A stretch of 64,000 nt of DNA, from positions 248,001 through 312,000 of the forward strand of contig NBAZ01000015.1 in NCBI GenBank assembly GCA_002794735.1, given 5' to 3'. A model generated the notes under the pieces. It was not told where the DNA came from, ran no database searches, and was given only the letters and a program-made list of their open reading frames with translations. The position numbers and the translations under genes are program-made. Each line of letters starts with the position of its first letter. The first letter of the stretch is position 1. Below, piece after piece: positions 49,455 to 59,838 of this stretch. This stretch comes from Pyrrhoderma lamaoense (Eukaryota > Basidiomycota > Agaricomycetes > Hymenochaetales > Hymenochaetaceae).

Positions 49455-49712
49455 GGTTGATATCAGAGTCCAATGAAGTCACGTCTCGCGTCTGTCACAT
49501 CCTCAAACTAGTTAACAACATAAAGGTCACCTTAAACTTAAAGGTGTCGTACATCGCAAACTGGGTATATTTACATTCTGAGTGTTCATCAAAGACTTTA
49601 CACACGTAACCTATATTCAAGATTGTATAGAATAGATTACACACTTCTTCCGGGCATCAAAGATAAACAAAAAATATCAAAATAATGAGACTAGTAGTAG
49701 TCCATATATAGG

Positions 49713-50770
49713 CTAAGACATTGCCTGACGCACGAAGTCCTTTGGAAATTCTTCAACACGTCTTTTGATTACTTCTTCGACATCCTTCTCATCTGAGCAC
49801 TTGTCAAGCTCCTTTCTAATCTCCTTCAACCATGCTATAGCCTCATGATACCGTTTGAAGTTGAGAAAGGAGTTACCCGGAAGCAGTTTATCAACAATTA
49901 CTTGGGGTGGAAATTGATCCAGATTTTCCAGAATTTCCGCCCCTCTTATTTCCAACTTTATAGTAGCAATGGCTATTCAGTGTGAAGCGAGGTTAGTAAC
50001 GAGGCTCAACTAGATAAATAAATACTAACGAGAATGCCATAATCCCAAATCTAGACCGGTGAGTGATAGATAGAAGCATCTGAGAGATTCGCCAGGGAAA
50101 TCCCCTCCGAGCTCGAGCTTCCTTCTGTCACCGTCCCAACTACATTTAGTACGACATTTGTCGGCGTCGAGGTGATGATCAACATGTTCGAGATCTATTA
50201 GTCGAAATTTCCCATCCTTGAAGCATATATTTCTCTCAGCAAAATCATAATGATGATATCCGAGCCGATGCAATTGCCACACTAAATCAAGGATATCTAG
50301 TCTAGTTTGCAGAGTGTCAGGTGGGCCAGTCGTAGCAAGTATAGTAGCGTACCTCTGATCATATGAGAAGCATCCAAATCCAGGAATCTCTTCACCGCAT
50401 TTCTCTAGTACAATGCAAGCCATTTCTCTCTCCTGGAACACTGGTGCATTTCGTTTTAATCGCCAGAATAATATCCATAGAATATAGGTATAACACTTCC
50501 TTGAAGATCTCGCAGCTTCCCTCTGTATAGTTTTGTCTCTCGTTTTAATGAGTCTCTGCGTTTTTTGTCAAAACAGAATTTCATGACCACATCCTTTCCG
50601 TCGAATGTTGCCTCATAGACCACGGATCGTTCTGAACTAGCGATGCGTCTTGTCAACATCACGTTTGTGCTGATATGTGATGATGTTGAGTACATTTTAA
50701 CTTCAAGATACTGGCAGAACCAATCGTTGGGGCAGGAGCTCTTGATTATCAGTTTCCCTGTAAACGACAT
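49713..50770 (-). CDS. Protein-kinase-like protein, cluster copy D
   Basis: Three exons on the minus strand: 50770-50353, 50301-50030 and 49972-49713. With one base added in the GG of tctggcgatt (about 50462) it gives 316 residues and all phases close; otherwise it stops at YYSGD. Landmarks: GKDVVMKFCFDKK (Lys), RDLQGSVIPIFYGYYSG, EMACIVLEKCGEEIPGFG, HHYDFAERNICFKDGKFR (catalytic H-x-D and Asn), LIDLEHVD, LELGGDFPGESLRCFYLSLT, and the last exon VDKLLPGNSFLNFKRYHE ending FVRQAMS. The catalytic residues are all present, so an active kinase is possible. It is the likeliest functional member of the cluster. It is divergent from copy B with a shared 617-bp spacer. Confidence 0.75.
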
Positions 50771-51387
50771 GGTTGTATTGTGTGCTCGACGCGTCGTTTA
50801 ACCCCCACCGAAAACACAATTATAGTGACTGTGATGGTCAGTAAAATCACCTGACTGACGAACTGCATTGAATCCTCATTGCGTCTTTGCGTCTTTGCAA
50901 GCAAAATTGAAATGACAGTATTCACGTTAGTGCACTCTGGCCTCGATATAGGCTCAATCTAAGCTAGTTGTAGATATCGAACCCATCCTTTTGGTGAAAT
51001 GAAAGGTGCTCGAGCCTAGGGGTGTGTTCTCTACACTGTGACAGACGTGGGGCGTGACTTAAGCCACTTTTCTTAGTTAGATATAGTTTGTGTGACTAGT
51101 AAATAAGTCTAAGAGTGACAGACGCGATATGTGACATAATTCACTTTCCGAGTAGACATAGCCTACCACTGTTATGAGTATACTAACAGTCAAAAGTTCA
51201 GGTTCCATTAATTCCTCATTGCGAACTAGAAAAAATTCATCGGCTAGTATATGTACGTGACTGAGTCTAATGTCTTCTCGGTAAACATCTGACAGGAGCG
51301 ATAGAAAAGAGAGAAGAGAGGCTTTACTGTGAGAAACCCGGCCTGCCTTGAAGACGCGACGGGCAGTTCACTTACTCTTAAGCAACC
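50771..51387. promoter_or_regulatory. Divergent kinase promoter, copy 2
   Basis: Spacer between copies D and B. It has the palindrome cgacgcgtcg (50787-50796) just upstream of copy D and a degenerate gacgcgacgg before copy B. An imperfect direct repeat starting gtgacagacg occurs at about 51038 and 51115. The D-proximal half matches, inverted, the A-proximal part of 46918-47159. Confidence 0.55.
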
Positions 51388-52444
51388 ATGACTGTCACGG
51401 GAAAACTGATGGTCAAGAGTACTTGTCCCAGAGACTATATGAGCCAGTATCTCGAGGTCAAGATGTACTCGAAAACATCACATATCAGCACAGACGTCGT
51501 GTTGACAAGACGTATCTCAAGAACAGAACGATCCACGGTCTATGAAGCAATATTCGATGGAAAAGCTGTGGTCATCAAATATTGTTTTGACAAAAAAGGC
51601 CAAGATAGGCTGAAACGAGAATCATTGCTATATAGAGGTCGTCTTCGAAAGCTTCAAGGGAGTGTTATACCTATATTCTATGGATATTATTCTGGGCGAT
51701 TATCTCAAACTGTACCAAGGTTCCAGCAAAGAGAAATGAGCTGTATTGTACTAGAGAAGTTTGGTGAAGAGTTCCTGGATTGGGTGCTTGTCATACGAAC
51801 AGAGGTATGTTACTAGACTTGCTACGACTGATCTACCTGACACTTTGCAAACTAGACTAGATATCTTTGATTTAATGGCACAACTACATCGCCATGGATA
51901 TCATCATTTTGACTTTGCTGAGAGGAATGTCTGCGTGAAGGATGGGAAATTTCGGCTGATAGATCTTGAAGACGTTCACGAGCATGTTGGTAGGGATAAA
52001 GTTATCGCTCCTTGTAGATGGAAGGGTGACAGTCGAAAGCTCGAACTCGGAGGGGATACCCCTCGTGACTATCTTAGATGCTTCTTCTTGGCGCTTACCG
52101 GTGCAAAACTGCGGCTGTGGTTCCCTTGTCAGTAATTATGTATCGTGTTAATTTCACCTTACTAACTTTGTCTTACACATTATAGGCCTTAATAATATGA
52201 TACTGGAAGTAAGAGGGCCTATAATCGATAGGGTCTGGATCAATATCCATCCCAAGTCATTGTCGATAAACTACTCCCAGGTGGTTGCTATCTGAATAAC
52301 GGACGATTTGAAGCAGTTTCAGTATGGTTGAAGGGCATAAAAAAGGAACTCGACGGATGTACAGATGAGAAGGAAGTTCAGGAACTGGTTAAAAAGCGTG
52401 CTGAAGAATTCCCGAAGGATTACACACATAAAGCGTTTTCTTAG
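51388..52444 (+). CDS. Protein-kinase-like protein, cluster copy B (frame broken)
   Basis: Three exons: 51388-51804, 51856-52127 and 52186-52444. It is about 95 percent identical to copy A over the first 300 bases. Landmarks: GKAVVIKYCFDKKG (Lys), QGSVIPIFYGYYSGRLSQ, FQQREMSCIVLEKFGE, HHFDFAERNVCVKDGKFR, LIDLEDVHEHVG, LELGGDTPRDYLRCFFLALT. It alone keeps GGG at the site where A and D have GG. It lacks two bases near 51770-51790 and one near 52228 relative to its paralogues, so the frame fails in exons 1 and 3. At least one of these is not in a homopolymer. Confidence 0.7.
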
Positions 52445-53177
52445 TCCTGATTCGTATATGTACTAGGTATATCTCCTTTATTGTTTAACAACGTTTAATG
52501 TAAATTTGATAACTACTTATCGTCTATGCTACATTCCATTATTTATAAGAAGACCGAGCCTCCGGTGTCCTTTGCAAGGGTTCAACATCGAAATATACAT
52601 GTACTTTCCTCGAGTTATAGCGGCTTAGAAGTACAAAATAGATATGAAGGTTGTACTTACTTAATAGCTAATGCTTTGGTAATAACTCGAAGTGGTCACC
52701 TGAAGTCTTTTACTATTCTCACGTTCCGTACGGACCAGAAGTCATCTTCACAACTACTAGAGTCTTCTTGTTTGATGCATCAACGATACTACATTTATAT
52801 TCTATCGGTTTCCCCGTATTAAAGCTTGCAGGTAATGTAGAAATCATAAAGTTTTCAGAGTGTAAAATTGGAAGAAAAATGCATTGTAACGTCACAGCTA
52901 TCACAGGAAGGACACAAGAGTACATAATCGACACTTCAATAGTGTATATATGTACATACATGTATTCATGTTTGATAAGGAGAGAAATAAAACGAAGTTG
53001 ATGGTAGATACAAGAAAAAAAAGGCGGTCTGGACTCTAAAAGGGTGTATTGATTTCGTGTGTACGATTTCTTTTAAGAAACAGAAACCACCCAGATAGAC
53101 AGAGTTTTTTAACACGTAGGGGAAAAAAAGGATAGGAAAGCTAAAAATAAGAAATACATGTTTAAACGAAGAATTAC
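52445..53177. other. Intergenic region between kinase copy B and membrane-protein gene 3
   Basis: About 0.7 kb. A 98-codon ATG-started frame on the plus strand (52526-52822) and an 80-codon frame on the minus strand have no recognisable motifs and are not repeated next to the other cluster copies. No gene is claimed. Confidence 0.45.
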
Positions 53178-56100
53178 TTAACTTCCATACACCACCTTTA
53201 CTTTCCCAATCTTTTGCTCTACCTCCTCTATAGTGTCATTTGGTTTGAGAACACCAAGTTCCGCGAAATTCTGAATAGTCAACTCATCACCAAACAAAAT
53301 CGCACAATAAGTGAGAAAGTCAAAGCCCCGGTGGGGCACAGAGTCTGGTAGACGAGGGACAGTGCAACAAATAACAAAACCCAAAAGGAGATGAAGGCCG
53401 ATAACTAATCCACTCCAATATTTATTGACATGAACATGGGCTTTCTGTGAGGACGGATAAAATCGTGCTGCAAGAGGCCCGCTACCAGCAAGAAATGGGA
53501 GTACATTTGTCGCATCTGCAAGGGCACGAGTGGAAGCCAAGCTAACTGCGGATAATTCTGTATACCCATTCGGACCAGAGCCATTCGTAAAAGATACAAG
53601 CTGATAAACAATACAGTGGGTCATAGGTATTCAATGGCAAAAACATAGAAAAAATCAGCTTACCAGGTTTGACGGGACATACCAGAAATCCCTACCGTTG
53701 TCTTTCACCATCTGGTTGATCGAATTGTCGTGGGCTACAGCGAAAGCGTCAAACTTCCCCGTTGAATTCAGTGACCAATTCATGTCAGTAGGGACATCAT
53801 TTTCCCCAGGATGCAGGGATCCTTTCACCCTGGTTTCTTGCTTCCAGACATTCCATTCAGATGTGCTATTTCTAGAGGCAGCAGAGATAGAGGAGTTTTG
53901 ACTTAGAGCGCCAAGAAGACGATTAGAGGAAGGAGGTGTTCCTGTTCCATTAAATATCTCCACCACCCAAGGTTCGTATACTTCAACACAGACTGCGGCG
54001 TCGTAACCGATTTGGCTTACTGCCCCGTTTGCATCAGTAGCCGAACCATAATAGACAGGAAATGTGCCATTTGGCGTGAATGTTGTATTTAAGCGTACGG
54101 ATAGAATTTCAATTTCTGTCCATCCGTTACCGGATTCCCCTGTATTTTTGTTTGTGCATGATGTTCGTAATGATGAAAAATCGAATAATTACCATAATCC
54201 GTGGGTATACTCTTGAAACTATGAGCGACACCGTTCTGAGCAAATACGCCTAGCGATATAGTTCATAGAAAATCAACACTTTGCCTTTAAACGTAGCTGT
54301 ATTATTTTCGTACCTGCTGCAACGAGTGCAGTCGCGTTGATACCACTTGGTAATGTATCATTACCTTGTAATACCCCGGTAGTGTTCAAAGCAGGTAAAT
54401 TCGGATACGATAGCTTGAGACTCGCGAATAGCTCTTGCACGACGTCTTCTGTGACAAAAACGTAAGTAACACCTGAGTTTGAGAGTGGAACTCTGCATTG
54501 ACAGTGAGCGTCATAGAGTCTCCAGGAATCATCGAAAAACATACATATTGTTTGTAGGATCAGGGATTCTAGAACACTGTATGCGGATCCCCCACTTTGG
54601 AAATCTATAGTGTCTCAATGCTTCAAGAAGTAATTGTTAATGAAATCAGCATTACTCACTGTAAAAAGCCGCTGTCATCCGAATCTGTTACGGAACTATT
54701 ATCGAAAAGAGCAGCGGTAGTGTCCTTACTTAGAGCTGTTTCGTTGAATGTCCCATAAGCACCTCCATCCGATCGAAGTTGATTGGAATAAGAATCAAGA
54801 AAGTAAACGGTATCGTTTGAAACCTGATCAAAGAATGAGACAGCCGATGGGAATTCCGTAAGAGATGCGAATGGTACAAGTGTCCAAGTTTGCTCAAACG
54901 TCTGATAGGATTATTAAAGCAGTTGCAATGGTAAGATTATTGTTATGACGATAGGAGATGCATCATATTTCACCAGCGAGTCAAAGCCAAAATTATCAGT
55001 TTGCAAAGTCGTTGTTGAGTATTGATGATATTTAGTATGATGTCCTTACCGTGTACACGCCAAGAAGATTGTCTGCGTTAGCGACATCAAAAGGACTGAG
55101 TTCACCCCAAACGAACACCTCCTTACAGTTCTTATTTTGAGCTACAGTGTAAACTGCTATGAGAAGTGTCCTCTCGTAGAAGAAGGATAAGTTCTCCTTC
55201 ACGACTACAAAGATCACAAGTAATATACTACACAAAACCAGCTTTTTTGTGCTAATCATGTATCATGAAGCTAATTAGTGATCGTTCGTAAAAGTATTGA
55301 ACATAGACATACCCATACGCGGACTTCAAACTACAGCTGCGGAGGATCAATCCTGCTCCTGTTATAAAACCAGGGTCAGGGTCTACAAAGCTGGAAAGCT
55401 CTTGCACTTCCAATCCCCCATCCTCCCGACTCTTCTGCATAACCAACGACCAAGCTAGAAAACATTAAAGTTAGATGAGACTATAGATGTATTTTGCATC
55501 CAGCTAATTACTTACTGCATGCCGCAAGATAGTGTTCAGCAGTTTTAAATAAGAAAAACCCATAAGACATAGCAAAAAGTCCACTTCCGAAGTTCACAAT
55601 TATGCGAGCCACTGATAAGCTTTTTTCATTAGCAAGAAACGCTACTAGCAGAAGATATGGGTATGTAACGGCCGAAAAAAGAATTATTGGTATCCAGAAC
55701 TTCAAGGCAAAATGTTCAGTATATTTATTCTTTGAGAGTAGCTTATCAAGTCGTCTGGAAAATCTCGAAATGTAGGCTTTGACTTTGCTGCTTAAAGCTT
55801 GGTATCGTGAGAACCAGCCACCTGAAGACCCGTCGTTGCCATTCAGGTGTTGGCACCTTCAACGCGTGAGATCTTGTTAGCTAAGGCGAAGCCTAAGCTT
55901 TTTGAAGAGCTTGTAGCTATCCCGTCGCCTTCATTTTTCCGGTATATACTTGGTGAGAGTATGGGTAGGGTTCCGTCTTGGGATTCATAGCTAGCTCCCT
56001 TCTCGCTCGATGTCTGTCGGTACGTAGTATCAGACCCGTCTTGAGTTCCCTCATTAGAAGCCTCCTCCACAGGACTGAGTTGACTATGGGATTGAGGGCT

Positions 56101-56382
56101 GACTGGACGATTCGCGGTATTCGAACTACCCTGTGTGAGCGGAGCGCTTGTCCTAGAAATCCTTGAAGTCGCTTCTACGCCATGGCCTGAGTTGAAATCA
56201 GTTTCGAAGATACTTCGACGAGGGGTTATTACTGAAGGGTTCGCAGTACTTGAGCGGTCTCTCCCCTGCGGGGAAGAAGAGGGAAAGAAGTTTCGGACAG
56301 CACCAACGATCGCACAAATGAGACTATCCAGTTCCTTGTAAGGCCAATAGAGGCTTGTGCGGAAAGAATTATCCTCTGGCAT
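53178..56382 (-). CDS. Multi-pass membrane protein of unknown family, paralogue 3 (intact)
   Basis: Ten exons on the minus strand: 56382-55857, 55821-55516, 55454-55313, 55251-55050, 54901-54660, 54604-54545, 54492-54314, 54249-54193, 54139-53664 and 53600-53178. They close exactly to 870 residues with no frame break. A Ser/Thr-rich N-terminus of about 180 residues is followed by membrane segments (FWIPIILFSAVTYPYLLLVAF, then VNFGSGLFAMSYGFFLF), a third (LVLCSILLVIFVVV), a region with many N-x-S/T sites (NSS, NDT, NAT, NGT, NST), conserved blocks WGELSPFDVANADNLLGVY, SAVSFFDQVSNDTVYFLDSY, GYDAAVCVEVYEPWVVE and LVSFTNGSGPNGYTELSA, and a last membrane segment (WSGLVIGLHLLLGFVICC) before PRLPDSVPHRGFD. 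The first intron is only 35 nt. I do not recognise the family; a surface or endomembrane glycoprotein is the inference. Confidence 0.8.
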
Positions 56383-56963
56383 GATTGGAGAAAGACTAAT
56401 GGGAGTACCAACATCAACAGGAAGAAAAAGACGTGCTTTATATATTCATGTAGATGCAGGGCATTCGGATTCAGAAAGAAATGCTCACGCAACACCGGCT
56501 TCGAGATTAAACGGAATGTATACTGATACAACGATAAAAGTCGGATCTATACATTCCCAGTCCTATTAAGCTAATTGCTATCAGAAATTGTGGTCGAACC
56601 TATCAAACCGAAAAACGTTGCAAGCCATCTAGACAGCCTAGTTATTCGTTTTCAGCCCCTATATTTCGGAAAAGAGGGACCATCAAAGAATTTCAAGCCT
56701 GCTGAGCTTTATTCGGGACGTTTTTGAGATATTGGGAATAATGCATAGCTAAAGTATAAAAATGTTGCCGACGGAGAGGGCAGAGGACTTCATGTGTAAA
56801 CACAGATAAACACGTGTGGTACAGCCGCGCAAATGAGACTAATTTGTAATTCGTCCGGAGATCAGATCGGGGAGAACCCAGATGAAGAAAAGGTTAACCA
56901 TGATGTTGGTAGTGGAAGTAGAGGCGAATATAGAAAAAAAGATATATTCACTCATTTTAGCAA
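56383..56963. other. Intergenic region
   Basis: Holds the 5' flank of membrane-protein gene 3 and the 3' end of the gene to the right. No gene supported. Confidence 0.5.
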
Positions 56964-58313
56964 TTAAAGGTACGCATGGTAGTCCGCCTCGGTCAACTTA
57001 TACCCCCAATGTTGCACTGAGGTCATAATGGACCAATATAACCAGCACATGTCCAATATACGACAAAAGCAGTTAGAAGCTGGAAAAAAAGAAGAGACAA
57101 GGGACACTCACAAGTTTGTCGGAGGATAGGAGATATACTCTCATCATCCCAGTCCCCACCCTGCTCTGCGATTCTCTTCACTAGCCCTTTCCTGAAGCGC
57201 CCATTGGGCCCACAAACACCGATCCCTGAGCACAGGTCAATATCACTTTTAAAAAAGATTCAAGAACCGATAAATACATCGCTTTATTTGTCGTTCATCA
57301 TCGGCTGACCTCCGTCCTATGTAGAAGCGAAAGTACCATTGGATCCAACCCCGGGGTCTTGCTTATGTACCCACCCATTCGCTTCCCATTCTTTTAGTGA
57401 TTGGCCTGCCCTGACTCGGTATCTGTTTATATCTTTATCATATTCTTCTGCTGTTAGATACTTGCTAGTGTCGAGATTGGAGTACCATGCTTCGGGAAAC
57501 TCTTCAAAATCTGTTTCTGAAAGCCATTGTTTCAGTACTGAAGAATAGTGACGTCTATTAGGAGGATTATAAAAGGTTCAGAACCGATGGTATGTTAGAT
57601 GAAAATAGGGCATATAGATGCTGATCAAGCTTACTGAAATGCCGTCCCCCAAATGATCCCGCACGTATGATTTCTTCCGGTGTCAGGTTCGGGGTGAAAT
57701 GAGGTGAATCCCGAAATCTTAGTGTTCTATTAGAATCTCTCGTAGGAGGGGCAGCCCACTGATTTTCATCCCTTTCTTCTATTTCATTCTCCGAACCCCG
57801 TTCCTCATCGATGTCTTCTCTGCTTTCGTCGACCTCATGCATCCGCGAGGTTGACAGGGAGAGTCGCCTTAGGCTGATTACCCGTTTTGATACACGAGGC
57901 GAGCTATTTGAATGAGAGAGAAAATCGATGGGATCAGAGCTAGGGATACCTGCCCCTGATTCAAAGTCACTATCTGGACTCCGACTCCGGGTTACATTAT
58001 TGACCTGTGAGGCAAGGCGTGCTGACTTGCGCCTGGGCCCAGAGGAAGAGGACGGCGGATTAAACCTCTTCTTTGCCGTCCTTTCTTCCCGGATCTTAGC
58101 GTCAGCTAACGCTTTCTTAAAAGAAGAAAATTATTGTATAGCTTTGAGCATTTGTATAGCACGGTTCCCCTCTTTGTATATATTACTTACCTCCTTAGCC
58201 TTAGACGGAGCAACCTCTAGCCCTTCTAATCCAAGTTTCCTCAGCAGTTCCTTGTTTCGTTCGATATTTGCTTGCCTCTCAAGCTCATATTTTGTGAGAG
58301 GGGGTGCTGTCAT
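56964..58313 (-). CDS. Conserved DPRGW-motif protein of unknown function
   Basis: Five exons on the minus strand: 58313-58191, 58115-57635, 57555-57279, 57225-57112 and 57016-56964. The start reads MTAPPLTKYELERQANIERN and continues KELLRKLGLEGLE, a helical motif seen at the start of this family in fungi. A basic and Ser-rich middle follows (KSARLASQVNN), then an acidic stretch (DIDEERGSENEIEERDE), AGSFGGRHF, EFPEAWYSNLDTSKYL, RAGQSLKEWEANGWVHKQDP and, in the next frame, RGWIQWYFRFYIGRRSADDE, ending HWGYKLTEADYHAYL. I recall this core in uncharacterised basidiomycete proteins but know no function. The frame needs one base in the CCCCGGGG at 57349-57356 and one at the exon 2 donor (cag/taagc near 57634); then phases close at 349 residues. 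Confidence 0.75.
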
Positions 58314-58634
58314 GATGGTGTAACGTAAAAACTTGTGGCAAATTTGGTAATCGGTTGACGCAACTCAGAGCGGCTTCTCTTTGTCTAGAAGGAGTATAAA
58401 TCATATGATATGTTATAAGAAGCCTAAGAACAAAAACGTCATGACTCTCGAAAACATGAGCTCTTTGTATACATGGATGGTGGTGGAACCGAGACAGAAT
58501 GGAGGAGAATTCTCACGGATAAGTCACGGTGACGCGCCAAAGACGCGTCTGATATCCTCCCCGACTTGGGAAGTTAGTTCACAACCTTAACTCTCATTAC
58601 ACTAGCTCTAAGACCTAAAAACTTCTACTTCAGA
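58314..58634. promoter_or_regulatory. Divergent promoter region upstream of the POLE3 gene
   Basis: Short spacer between divergent genes. It contains gacgcgcc (58531-58538) and the perfect palindrome agacgcgtct (58541-58550), whose ACGCGT core is an MluI cell-cycle box, 85 bp before the ATG at 58635. Confidence 0.5.
58541..58550. promoter_or_regulatory. MluI cell-cycle box (ACGCGT)
   Basis: The palindrome agacgcgtct lies 85 bp upstream of a DNA polymerase epsilon accessory subunit gene. In yeasts MBF binds ACGCGT to drive G1/S expression of replication genes, so the placement fits the gene; binding here is inferred. Confidence 0.5.
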
Positions 58635-59618
58635 ATGGCTCGCAAAGAAGCCACATCAGCAAGTGCAGGACCATCGACTACTTCAGCCGTGACAGCAACA
58701 GCAAAGGAACCACAAATCCATTCTCAAGGGCAACAAAACCTTACTCAGGATGGAATCGATAATTACGACTTGCCCAAGGCTCTTGTAACTCGAATAGCCA
58801 AGAGTTCGGTATATCGTATAGCTACTTTGTATTTGAAAGTCATCTAATATATACCTTTTCTGTGTGGTTATACAGATACCGGAGTCCTCTAAGTTACAGA
58901 AAGACACTGTTACAGCTCTTGTGAAGGGATCAACTGTGTTTATTAATTTTCTTGCTGCTACGTAAGTATCAGTCTTTTGAAGATCTTCATAAAGCATGAA
59001 TTAATATTATATGATAAGTGCACACGATATTGCTAGCTCTCGACAGCATAAATCTGTATCAGCATCAGACGTACTCAAGGCTTTAGAGACCATTCAATTT
59101 GGCGACATGGTAGAACCTCTGCAACACGAGTTGAATGGTACGACAGTAAACCTTAGTAACAACGCGTTCCACCTGACTCATAATCTCTTGAATCACTAGT
59201 ATATAGGGAGAATGTAAAAGGCGGGAAGAGGCGTACTACCACCAATACCAACGGAAGTAGCGCATCAGTATCCAAAGGTAGTTTGAGTGCTGGTGTTAAG
59301 AGTAAAGGGAAAGAACGAGCTCCTTCCGCTTTATCAAACTCTGTCTCAGCAGCAGATATAGATGCCGGTGCTGCCTCTGGTGGTGCAGGTGAAGATAATG
59401 ATGTTGATATGGTTACTGGGGAAGCAGGAGAAGCAGATGAAGACGAGCTTGACGATGAACAACAAGAGGATGCATATGAAGCAGAAGACAATGACGAGGA
59501 GGAGGACGAAGAACCAGAGGAACTTGTTGACCAGATGGCCTTAGAAGAGGAAGAAGAGAGGGATGATGTACGGGCTGCTGCGCTGAAGGGTGGCGTTACT
59601 GAGCACAAGGAAAAGTGA
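58635..59618 (+). CDS. DPB4: DNA polymerase epsilon subunit, POLE3/DPB4-type histone fold
   Basis: Four exons: 58635-58808, 58876-58961, 59019-59137 and 59200-59618, closing to 265 residues without a frame break. After an Ala/Ser/Thr-rich start, residues about 41-120 form a histone fold: NYDLPKALVTRIAKSS, IPESSKLQKDTVTALVKG, STVFINFLAATAHDIA, KSVSASDVLKALETIQFGDM and VEPLQHELN. The rest is a basic linker (VKGGKRRTTT) and a long acidic tail (EADEDELDDEQQEDAYEAED). This matches POLE3/Dpb4, which pairs with a POLE4/Dpb3-type partner in DNA polymerase epsilon and in chromatin-remodelling complexes. The third exon acceptor is an unusual-looking gataag. The tail is longer than in the human protein. 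The upstream MluI box fits S-phase expression. Confidence 0.9.
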
Positions 59619-59838
59619 TGACTCTGTATCTATCTTACAGTTTCTGGTTGGTTTCCCATATATTTTCTTTTCGGTTATTGATCGTTAAGTATCTATAGGT
59701 CTTGTTTTCGTTGTATTATTATGATAATATCTCAAGATAGTGTGAGGTATAACTCGCGATTATACAAAAGGGTATTGTATACACAAGAAAGAATAAACAC
59801 ATAGCTGGACTGAACGGAGCATTACAAATACCCAAGTG

